Part shown: positions 1-9,599 of the stretch, one piece after another
How positions within the stretch are numbered: the first letter of the stretch is position 1
Layout of the letters: each line of letters starts with the position of its first letter
Assembly (NCBI GenBank): GCA_015039315.1
Contig: WIDE01000164.1
Coordinates: 8,782 to 38,991, forward strand
Length of the DNA: 30,210 bases
DNA from: Clavulina sp. PMI_390
Lineage: Eukaryota > Basidiomycota > Agaricomycetes > Cantharellales > Hydnaceae
Reading direction: 5' to 3'
Notes under the pieces: model-generated
Database searches by the model: none
What the model was told of the DNA's origin: nothing
Seen by the model: the letters and a program-made list of their open reading frames with translations, nothing else
Program-made: the position numbers and the translations under genes

Positions 1-1640
1 AACAGGGATTGAGAGAAGATATACCATTTGCACGCTGCTAACTGGATGCTGGCATGTCTCGACTTGCACAGGGTCTGAATGGTTGACACAGGCGGTGCAT
101 GGTCTGTATGAAAGAGAGCACGGATCGGTGTTATGAAGACAGGAATTAGAGATAAAGATCACACTTACCTTCATCATCTATGGATGTGGCGCAGAGGGAT
201 TGTACGAGAGGGAACTGGCCAACGACGAGTGCTGCCAAAGCTTGTAGCGCAATCGTACGATCCTAAACACATGGTCAATCAATATATAGAGTCGATCGGG
301 CGAGTTCATGTGAGTGAAGAGAAGGTGACGTACGTTGACATTCCCTTTCCTCAGCGCTTTGACCAGCGGCCGCACGACCCAAGGCCGACTCGCGCCCACC
401 ATCCCCACACCAGCGGCCGGCCCTCCAACTCCACCACCCATCCCCGGTCCATGCCCACCAGCTGCACCCGCGCCGATCGATGAGCTCTCCCAGCCTCTTC
501 GCGGTCGAACGGGGGACGACCCGGCAGCAGCGGCCGACGAGGACGATGTGCGCCCATGATGATGATGATCGGGTGGAGACCAGTTGAGCAGGGCTTGCCG
601 GTGTTTCTTCGCGGATGGTGAAGAGAGGAGGTTTGTGAAGAGGGATGTGATGGCTGCTTGGACGGCTGGAGGGGTGGGGTTGGTGCCGGTGCTTGGTGGG
701 GAAATGAGTGGGAGGAGGAAGTTGAGCTGGCTCTATATGAACGAGTGTGGGCAAGAAACCCAGATTATAGGGTAGGTTGTCAAGTGAGAGTGAGTGCGCA
801 GTTCTCGAGCATATTGTATTAGTCTGATAGGCTAGTACGCTTCCACTCACTTCGTCGAACAGCGCGTCGACCTTGAGATTGGCGAGGTGTATGTCTTCGG
901 AACGGAGTGGAGGAGGGCCGAGGTAGTCTTCACGCGGCCCGGAGAGGAAGACGGCTGCGGCAGCGAGGCTGTTGAGAGCACGAGCAAGGGCGGATTGGAG
1001 TGCGGCTGGACCAGAGTGGAGGGTCGCTATGGGATGACAAGATGGATATCGTCACGGATTCGATATGAAGAAAGCGACGCGTGAGGACAAAGTACCCACC
1101 TATCATCAGTTTCTGGCATAGAAGTTGAAGAGCCTCTAGTTGGAGAAGGTGGATGACAGCTTCGGGAGAGGCTAGAGGTAATGGTCAGTTGTTGGATGCC
1201 GAATCGAGCACACTGCCAACGAGAGCTTACCGAGTGATAGAGATGATAGGATATGGGCTCCCTCGATGATCGCTTCACTCTCTGCCTCATACTGATTCAT
1301 AGTATTCAGGATTCTACAGGCAACGCAGGACTATTTAGACTATTCAGTTTGCACGCGAGTCCACATTCATCGACGCCTGAACCAAGTACCGCGATACGCA
1401 CGCTCGAAGAGTGACAGGATCAGAGAGCGCAAGCTCTGTCTTAGCGGGCGGATTGCCTATGACTTTGTTCTTGATCGCTCGTAGTTGAGCAGTCGACAGT
1501 ATATAGCTCCCCCCAACACTGGTACTGGCACTAGCAGCGGGAGCGGGATCAAGTGGTGTTGGTCTAGCATCTCCAGCAGTGCCTTCTGGCTGGCCATAGT
1601 CGAGGAGATCATCCATATCGATATCTTGCATTGTCGCCAT
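1..1640 (-). CDS. GID5: Armadillo-repeat protein, ARMC8/Vid28 (Gid5)-like, 5' part
   Basis: Partial gene: the start is at 1640 and the 3' end lies beyond the left edge. Predicted exons (minus strand) are 1640-1402, 1313-1231, 1171-1100, 1026-851, 732-334, 262-169 and 103-25. All join in frame with GT-AG introns, giving about 380 residues with no stop. The N-terminal stretch LRAIKNKVIGN (about residues 52-62) matches the first armadillo repeat of ARMC8/Vid28 (human has MKNAVIGN). Later helices such as LVKALRKGNVN-DRTIALQALAAL and VSTIQTLCKSRHASIQLAAC look like armadillo repeats. A low-complexity loop rich in His, Ser and Gly (DHHHHGRTSSSS) interrupts them in exon 5. In yeast and animals this family is the scaffold subunit of the GID/CTLH E3 ubiquitin ligase; that role here is inference. 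The start codon could instead be the second Met (MQDIDMDDLLDY), since a plus-strand ATG overlaps the first. The gene is CpG-rich and is divergent from NLR1. Confidence 0.65.
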
Positions 1641-3031
1641 GGGTGCTCGTACCCCCTTTGGTGGGACTCTGCCTCAGAGCACGTTGCAGGAAGGGATGGA
1701 TCGTTGGAATTCAAACGTCGTGTCACACGAACTGAATGGCACCAAGTATCGCGGGAACCTCGAACTGAACAACATCCCTTCCCTCTTTCTACCCTCCTCG
1801 GCGCCTCCTAAACGCCATGCGCGTCCAACCCTGCAAAGGTGGAATCCTCCACCAAACCTCAATCTTAGGCAGCGCCGTCTGCGCCACCATATTGGGACCT
1901 TCAGTGCCGTGGGCGGTGCTGGCGAGGCGGTATCTCGGGCTCGCGGCTGCCACCAAGTAGCTAGACCTAGAGAACTTCACCCAGGTTGCTTTCCGCCCAC
2001 TCCGTCGGTGAGCCGATCGCTGTCTCAATGGGCATCACCCTCTTCCCATATCCAAAAAAAAAACAAGTGAGCGCCGGCGCGGTCGCTATCCCATGTGAGT
2101 ATAGCCCCGACGACTCGCAGCTGATGGTGTACATGCCAATGGCGAGGGAGAGTGGCGGCCACACTATCTTTTATGTGAGACGTGCAGTTTGACGCTCGTA
2201 CTAGCGATAACCACTGCGTCCCATGAAGGCGTTGGTGACGGGGAGGTTGATCCTCTGCGAGTGAGGAACGCGCCTCTTTGTTCCTGTTGGCTGACCGTAC
2301 TCGCTTCACGCGCCCTCCTGATCCCTACTTTTGGATATCATATCACGCCTTCGTCGTCTCCAACAGTCTCCATATTGTGGTCCTCCTCTATCTTCGCTGA
2401 CTTTCTGCCTATCTAACCAGTGGGCCTCCTAGTGTCCCTTCCTTGTTTCGGTTCTTCTTGCTTTGCTTCTGAGATGCAGACATGGCGGCGTCTCTCACTT
2501 ATTTTTCTTTTCTTGAGTCTACTACAAGCGGTTACGCGATTCCTCGCATCTCTTCGCGTGAGCTCATCGACAATTCTGCCTCTCCTCTCCCACCACTGTT
2601 GCTGTCGGTACTTACGCCAATACCGCTCTGTCCCCATCCCCACCAACACTGACCACGCGACTACTCGAATCTTTTCCTCATATAGGACCTACAAAAGAAT
2701 CTTGAGCTTATGTGACGGCTGAATATCTGAACGCTCACTGTGTTGTGAATCTTGTGATATACGACTAGATGTGGAGGTAGCTTCGGCCTCTCTGAGGCTC
2801 TCAATCGTCATCAAATACACTTCAGACTGCCCCTTTTTTGCTTTCTCGCTATCTCACTACATCTGTCGTTCGGGCACTGTCTTTTGTAAATAGTTCAATA
2901 GATTGTTCTTGGCGTGGGGAACAAGCTCTCTTGATTTGATACGACTGATCAACAAGGATTCACCATCGCCACCACCACGACTCAAACGAAGGCATCGTAA
3001 CGGAGTGTGATACTACAAACTGCTCGGAAAA
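1641..3031. other. Intergenic region between armadillo gene and NLR1
   Basis: About 1.4 kb separating two divergent genes, so it should contain both promoters. The first 150 bases or so align with the same position beside the armadillo pseudogene at 12341 (shared phrases around 'gtgtcacac...tgaatgg'), which fixes the outer limit of the duplicated module on this side. Several short plus-strand open frames are present, such as 1639-2070 and 2420-2722. I could not connect them into a recognisable protein, and they show no domain I know. No TATA box can be claimed with confidence. A poly-A run at 2053-2063 is the only simple repeat noted. Confidence 0.5.
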
Positions 3032-6000
3032 ATGTCTCTGTCAAAATACTTTGAAATCGATAGTAAGTCCCGCCTTCGCTTGCTCCAATCTGCTCGTCAA
3101 TGGACAATGCGTCCTTGGTTGATAGAGGCGATCTACCGTGGCCCCACGCTTAAACCCGGCACATCCTACCGTCTTGTGATTTCGTGGGATCTACACGACG
3201 CTGGAAACGAGAATAAAATCGTCACCGATCGTATCAAGCCGGGTGGCGATTCGAAGAATCTTGAATGTATTTGGCTCCGTCCGTCAGGAGGAAAGCGGTC
3301 CGTATCAATAGGCTTGTGCCCACACTGATCTGCAAAAAAACTTACTGAATCGATTGTATTTAATAAGGTTCTTTGTTCGACTTCCCACTCAGGTCACTAT
3401 CAAAGTTCAGCATCATCACGCCCATGTCATCTGGAAGGACTCGGAAGCGTCAATATTCACATGGGATTGCTCCATGAATACACAAGCGACAGGTACGCCT
3501 ATGACTCAAACTTAGGCCCTCCCTTTTCGTTACAATAACGGACTCAATGCCTCAGATACTGTACTTGGCGCTACCAAGGGTTCTAGTCAGCTCATCCTCA
3601 CCGCCGCAATTGTTGGTCATATTGGAGCAGATCAGGCGGCCCCAGGTAGAGATCACTATCTTGTTATTTCAATATCCCGCGTCTAATCATCCTTTATACG
3701 CTCCTGAACCACCGCTATCCCTTCCACTAAATACTCCCAAACAAGCCACAGTTCCCAGCTCGCCGGCCGATGCTTCTGCTGCACCTCAAGTCAATTTGCT
3801 TGTGCCCCATGAAATTGCGGACGCTGTGGAAGCAGTTTCCAGATCAATTCCTGCCAAATCGCCAGATCCCATTGTTAATACTGTCGATCATATGAATGAA
3901 ACCTTGGCACCAGTTCAATCACTAGCTTCTACACTTTCAAATGGATTTCCAACGCTTCTAAACACGCTGGAGGGCTTCATGAAAATTGGAGGACTTCTGG
4001 CCAATGCATGTTACTACCTACCCAACTAGCAGTCCTATGGAAAACTCACAGCACTTGCTTACAGGTCCACCCCATTGCTGCCGCTGCATGGAGTGTTGTG
4101 AATGCAGCCTATCAAATTATCCAAGCAAACAATGCTCTTGATGAAAGTGTCCAAAATTTAGTCAGGGACATGAATGATGCTTGCCAGCTGGCTGCCACCT
4201 ATGGGACTAGTAATGACTACCAGTCCCGGAGCTCTGCTACCATTGTGCGAGCTGTGCTATGCAGGGTAGTCCAAGGTGCAGATGTGTTGAAAGCATATGG
4301 AAAGGTGTATAATAACAGTAAGTCTGTGGTGTCATATTGTAAACAGCCTTAACTAAATCTCTGAACAGGATTTTCCACTTTGAAGAAGTACTTCTCCAGT
4401 CTTCAGCAGCAGGTCAATGCATGCTCTGCTCAGCTCTCATCACTCCGCTTAGTGCTGTCACAGCATACTGGTGCTGAGATTCTGCACCAGGTAGATGGAA
4501 TTCATGCAGCTGTTGAGCACTTAAGTGTGTTTATTAGATCCATCCAACCCCATTCTTGACTGATTCATAAATCTCACAGATGCAAAGGCCTACTTTCAAG
4601 AACTACCATATGCAGAAGCTGCAGACAGCGCTCTCCAGCACAATGCTCCAGGCTCAGGTTGTCTTCCTGGTACCCGCACTGAGGAGCTCAAAGCTATTAT
4701 GAGCTGGGCCTCTGGGGGTACTCCACTTCCTGATCCACTATCCTACCTCCAGGCACTGACACCAGATTGCCAAGCACTGTGGCTGTGTGGAGTTGCTGGC
4801 TCTGGGAAATCCTCTATTGCTTTATCTGTGGCCCAAAATCTGCATGCAGCTGGTGTTCTGGTGGGATTCTATGGCTTCTCTGCTGCAAATCAGGCAGCTC
4901 TCCATCCTTCCAAAATGTTCACCACACTTGCTCTGCAGTTGGCCACTCAGGATCAGTCACTGGGAGATAAGTTGCTCAGTATTATTGAGGGAGTGGATGT
5001 GCGCACACGCACATCACTCAGTCCCCCAAAGCAGCTTGACACCTTCTTACTCCCACTCTTGCAACCTGCGGAGGATTCCCCCCCTGTCCATCAGATTGTG
5101 ATTGTGATTGATGCTCTTGATGAGGCTGGGGCTGTCAGTCAGCGCGCTGAAATTCTCTCTTTACTTGTAGAGCTTGATACAAGGCTCCCTGCCAATGTGA
5201 AAATGCTCATTACATCCCGCTTTGAGCATGATGTCCAGAAGCAACTTCATGCCACCTTGGGCAGCACAAGGGCTCTCCTCCAGATGAACAGCATTCCTTG
5301 GGAAGCCACAGAACATGACATCCACCTCTATGTGCATCACATGCTCAAGAATGCATTTGAAGTGGATGCCAGCAACTATGCTCATGAATTGACCCAACTT
5401 GCCATCAAGTCTGAGCAATCATTTCAATGGGCATCAACTGCCTGCAGTTACATCATAGCTGTGGATGATGGACAGGCTGGAGTGAGTGCTGAGGAGAGGC
5501 TGGCTACAGTGCTCACATCTACAGATGGTGGATTGTATAACCTGTACACCACAGTGCTGGTCTCTACCTTTGGGGATAACCCACCCCATATGTTGTTGGT
5601 TCTCCTTGGACTGCTGGTGGCCTCCCAGCAGCCACTCCCTATAGAGTCATATACCAGACTTGGTCAGTCTGAGTGGCCAAGTGCTATAAGACACCCTCAA
5701 GCAGAAGCATTGCGCCTCATGCGCAGGATTGCATCTCTCATAGCAGGCACTGAGGACCCTAAGCACTCTCTTATTCCACTACATACATCGTTCACTGACT
5801 TCCTCCAGAGCAAAGTCCACAGCAAACAATATGCTGTGGACCTTCCCAGATTCCATCTACTGATGGCATCAGGTAGCTTCTCTGTGATGGAAGACAGCAA
5901 GGAAGGGTTACACTTCAATATTTGCAGGCTAGAGACATCCTTCAAGCTCAATTCAGAGGTATACAACCTTCCTATGTTGGTGGAGAGCCAGATTGGCCCA

Positions 6001-9000
6001 ACACTGTCATATGCATGCCAATTTTGGGCATCTCACATAGTGGCTGCTCCCCATGTAGACACCAGTATGCTGAAGAGTGTAATAAGTCTTCTCTCTACAC
6101 CCAGGCTGCTATACTGGCTGGAGGTGATGAGCCTCATCAATGCACCTCCTTTGGCAGCACTTTCAAAGCTTGTAATAAAGGATGATCTGGTATGTTGAAT
6201 GGCTCTTGATCAGATATATACTACTGATATATGTATCTCACCTAGCTTTTGCCTGATGTGACAAGCTGTGCACAAGAGGCAATGAGATTTGTATCCTTAT
6301 TCACTGAACCAATTGCAAAAAGTGTACCTCATATCTACCTGAGTGCTGTCCCACTCATTCCCAGGTCATCTCCTCTACACTCTATGTGCCAGGAGTTCAA
6401 TGGTAATGTTGCTATTACCTCAAGAATACTGGAGAGATGGCCTGAAATCAGGCAGTCATTCCTCCACAATGTTGGTGTGATGTGTGCTGCACTATCTCCT
6501 AATGGCTGGTTGCTTGCTGCTGGTACCCAAGATGGAGCTGTGTGGCTCTGGGACATGAGGACTGGCCAGCAATACACAGCTAAGAGCCAGCCCCTCATGG
6601 TTCATGATGGCAAGGTGTTGACTATAGCATTTTCCCCTGATGGCACACTGCTTGCTTCTGGATCTGAAGATAAAACCATCTCCTTCTGGGATGTGAAATC
6701 TCAAGCAGCCAAGGGACAACCCCTCACAGGTCATTATAGTTCAGTGCTATCTGTGGCATTTTCTCCTGATGGAAAACTGCTTGCCTCTGGCTCTTGGGAC
6801 AGCACCATCTTATTGTGGGATGTCCAGTCCCAGAGAGTAAAAGGACAGCCACTCATTGGTCATGATAGCTCAGTCTCATCTGCGGCTTTTTCCCCAAATG
6901 GAAAGCTCCTAGCCTCTGGCTCTCATGACCAGACAATCCATCTCTGGGATATACAGTCTGAAGCAATAGAGGGACAGACACTTGCATGGCACAATGGTCC
7001 AGTACTGTCTGTGGCATTCTCACCAGACAGCACCTTACTGGCTGCTGGCTCTTCTGATAAGGCCATTTACATCTGGAATCTGGCATCAGCTGGTACCCAA
7101 GATGGAGCTGTGTGGCTCTGGGACATGAGGACTGGCCAGCAATACACAGCTAAGAGCCAGCCCCTCATGGTTCATGATGGTAAGGTGTTGACTGTGGCTT
7201 TTTCTTCTGATGGTAGACACCTTGCTTCAGGCTCTGAGGACCACACAATATGGATATGTGATCTACAATCCCAGACAACAAAGGGACACACCCTCACAGG
7301 TGATAATGGCCCAGTATGGTCCATAGCATTTTCCCCTGATGGCACACTGCTTGCTTCTGGATCTGAAGATAAAACCATCTCCTTCTGGGATGTGAAATAT
7401 CAAGCAGCCATGGGACAACCCCTCACAGGCCACCATCGTTCAGTGCTATCTGTTGCATTTTCTCCTGATGGAAAACTGCTTGCCTCTGGCTCTTGGGACA
7501 GCACCATCTTATTATGGGATGTCCAGTCCCAGAGAATAAAAGGACAGCCACTCATTGGTCATGATAGCTCAGTCTCATCTGCGGCTTTCTCCCCAAATGG
7601 AAAGCTCCTAGCCTCTGGCTCTCATGACCAGACAATCCACCTCTGGGATATACAGTCCGAAGCAATAGAGGGACAGACACTTGCATGGCACAATGGTCCA
7701 GTACTCTCTGTGGCATTCTCACCAGACAGCACCTTACTGGCTGCTGGCTCTTCTGATAAGGCCATTTACATCTGGAATGTGCAGTCACAAATAGTAATGC
7801 AGCAAGTCCTAAAAAGTCATAGTGATGCAGTGCAGTCAGTAGCATTCTCACCAGATGGTATGCTCCTTGCCTCTGGCTCTAAAGATACATCCATCTGCAT
7901 CTGGGATATGCAATCTCAAACACTACACAAACAGCCTGTTATAGGGCACAATCAATGGGTGAACTCTGTTGCATTTTCTCCTGATGGCACACTACTTGCT
8001 TCTGGTTCTAGAGACAACACAATCTGGTTGTGGGATATGCAGTCCCAACAACCAAAGGGCCAGCCTCTCAGAGGTCATAATCGTCCAGTGTGGTCTGTGG
8101 CATTTTCCCCCAATGGCAAACTTCTTGCTTCTGGTGCTGAAGATTGTACCATCCACCTTTGGGATGTCCAGTCCCAGGCAGTGAATGGAGAGCCTCTCAG
8201 AGGCCATAATAGTTATGTGTATTCTGTGGCATTTTCTCCTGATGGCACACTCCTTGCCTCTGGCTCAGAGGATCACTCCATTTACCTCTGGGATGTGCAA
8301 ACCCAGACAGCAAAGGCACAGCTCTTGATAGATCATGTTAGCCCAGTCAAATCCATAACATTCTCCCCTGATGGAACACTCCTTGCATCTGGCTTGACTG
8401 ATGGGATCATTGAGCTCTGGGATTTAAAATCCCCTGGAACAAAAAGGCTGCCTGTTCCAAGTCATGATTATTCAGTACACTCCATTGCATTCTCCCCTGA
8501 TGGTAAACTCTTTGCATTTACCTCTAATGACAATGCCATCTGCATCTGGAATATGCAGGCACAGAGAGCAGAAGGAGATTCCCTTACTGGTCATATTTCC
8601 CCAGTGTTGTCTGTGGCTTTCTCCCCCAATGGCAGATTGCTTGCATCTGGCGCTGAAGATTGTACCATCTATCTTTGGGATGTGCAGTCTCAAACAGTAA
8701 CAGGAGAACCTTTCAGAGGTCATGATGACTGTGTATCATCTGTGGCATTCTCTCCAAATGGTGCACTCCTTGCCTCTGGCTCTAAGGATCACACCATTTA
8801 TATCTGGGATGTCCAGTCTCATACACCAGCACATAAAGTATCAGCTGGTAGTGGCAATCTCCTTGCTGAACTGGGGCCCACATGGCCCTTCAAGCTGGAT
8901 GCTGGTTGGGTCAAGGGCTCCCACAATGAACTCCTGTTATGGCTCCCACCTCATATAAAGTCCAAACTCTATGATGAGCGCCTTGTTGGGATCCTTGGTC

Positions 9001-9086
9001 ATGACATGACACTCAGGGTCAGACTTGATAGCAACAAATTGGCCTTTGGAAGTGCATGGACCCAGCGCTATCACCCTGCATTGTAA
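3032..9086 (+). CDS. NLR1: NACHT-WD40 STAND protein (HET-E/NWD-type)
   Basis: Predicted exons: 3032-3062, 3126-3297, 3368-3492, 3556-3645, 3746-4005, 4065-4317, 4369-4524, 4580-6189, 6246-9086. They join in frame to about 1845 residues. The 31-nt first exon and the intron phases match NLR2 and NLR3, which supports the model. Residues 1-140 are beta-rich (C2-like). Residues about 190-370 are helical, with HPIAAAAWSVVNAAYQII resembling fungal STAND 'Goodbye'-type N-terminal domains. NACHT: Walker A GVAGSGKSS near residue 433, Walker B IVIDALDEAG near 540, then ITSRFE. A conserved linker ending LLYWLEVMSL precedes the WD40 array (about 977-1760; 18 blades plus one truncated blade). The C-terminal tail contains GWVKG and YDERLVGILGHDM. 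By family knowledge it would be a cytoplasmic ligand-triggered sensor of the kind used in heterokaryon incompatibility; its trigger is unknown. Intron 5 must use a GC donor (4006). Most diverged of the three copies. Exon 4/5 junction is the least certain. Confidence 0.85.
4006..4064 (+). other. Predicted GC-AG intron 5 of NLR1
   Basis: In NLR2 and NLR3 this phase-0 intron begins with gtttgc and gtctgc directly after the codons for IVAE/IIAE, and its acceptor precedes V-H-P. In NLR1 the aligned donor reads gcatgt after LLAN, and the acceptor tacag precedes GTC-CAC-CCC. The nearest GT (4010) would leave the wrong phase. A single T-to-C change of a gtatgt donor would explain it. The 59-nt length is normal for this locus. 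Confidence 0.55.
6478..8840 (+). repeat. WD40 repeat array of NLR1 (18 blades plus a partial)
   Basis: About 43-residue (129-nt) units, each with the pattern H-x3-V-x-S-V/I-AFSP-D/N-G-x-LLASGS-x-D-x-TI-x-LWD-x-Q-S-Q. I count 18 full units by eye, the first being degenerate (NGWLLAAGTQDGAVWLWDMR). There is one truncated unit at about 7080-7180, where a blade ends at YIWN and passes straight into a copy of the degenerate first blade. The count is not a multiple of seven, so the propeller arithmetic is disturbed. Expected fold: stacked beta-propellers acting as the ligand-binding end of the NLR. Confidence 0.9.
6519..7778 (+). repeat. Intragenic duplication inside the NLR1 WD40 array
   Basis: 6519-6623 recurs at 7089-7193 with one mismatch seen, and 6624-7079 recurs at 7323-7778 with about 13 mismatches in 456 bp. 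The second copy carries an extra 129-nt WD40 unit (7194-7322) exactly between the two halves. Both copies stay in frame. The junction after the first copy (around 7079-7090) removes most of one blade. This reads as a direct duplication of about 560 bp plus a one-blade insertion, or unequal crossover between blades. Confidence 0.9.
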
Positions 9087-9599
9087 TAGCCTTTGGCCAA
9101 ATCAACCTACATGTTCTTTTGCTTAAACAACCGGCCCCCTGCTTTGGTTATTCTTGTACAAGCAGGGATCAAGAAAATTTCTATAAGTCAAGTGTGGAAC
9201 CAGCTAATAGGTCTAAACTAATCAGAATGAGTATGTTTCAAATGCAGCAGGTGGGCTCCTCACTATGTCTGTTAGATCTCATATTTGGTTAGTGAGATGG
9301 ATATAAGTAGTGCAGGTTGCAAGCATGACCTATGTGGTGTTGCTCTAACTCAACTGCCCTGGGATTCCACCAACCAGCATTATTCATGTACACATTTTAT
9401 ATTGGTACCAATCTTTCTTTGACACGTCTGTGTAATTTGACCACTAGAACACATTGTGGGAGGATTGACTGTAGCATGATGCAATGCAGTAGAATGAATA
9501 AGAGAAAGATTCTATTTTTATTGAGGCATCGGGCCTATGTTGCTACACCCTACTAGTAACGTACATTGATGCGGTCTATCTAAGTGACACAGCATCAAT
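9087..9599. other. 3' flank of NLR1
   Basis: About 500 bases after the NLR1 stop. It should hold the NLR1 3' UTR and polyadenylation site, but I see no canonical AATAAA placed convincingly. The sequence is AT-richer than the armadillo DNA that follows. Short open frames here (9056-9292, 9332-9556) have no recognisable content. NLR1 and the armadillo pseudogene meet tail to tail in this region. Confidence 0.4.

Noticed and set aside
1639..2070. Plus-strand frame whose ATG overlaps the armadillo start codon
   Set aside because: The two divergent ATGs overlap by two bases and the encoded peptide is Pro/Arg-rich without motifs; the aligned position in module 2 does not keep the frame.
6249..9086. 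A separate WD40-only gene starting at 6249
   Set aside because: The preceding exon ends in phase 0 at 6189 with a good donor, and the 56-nt gap is a normal intron; NLR2 has both parts in one gene.
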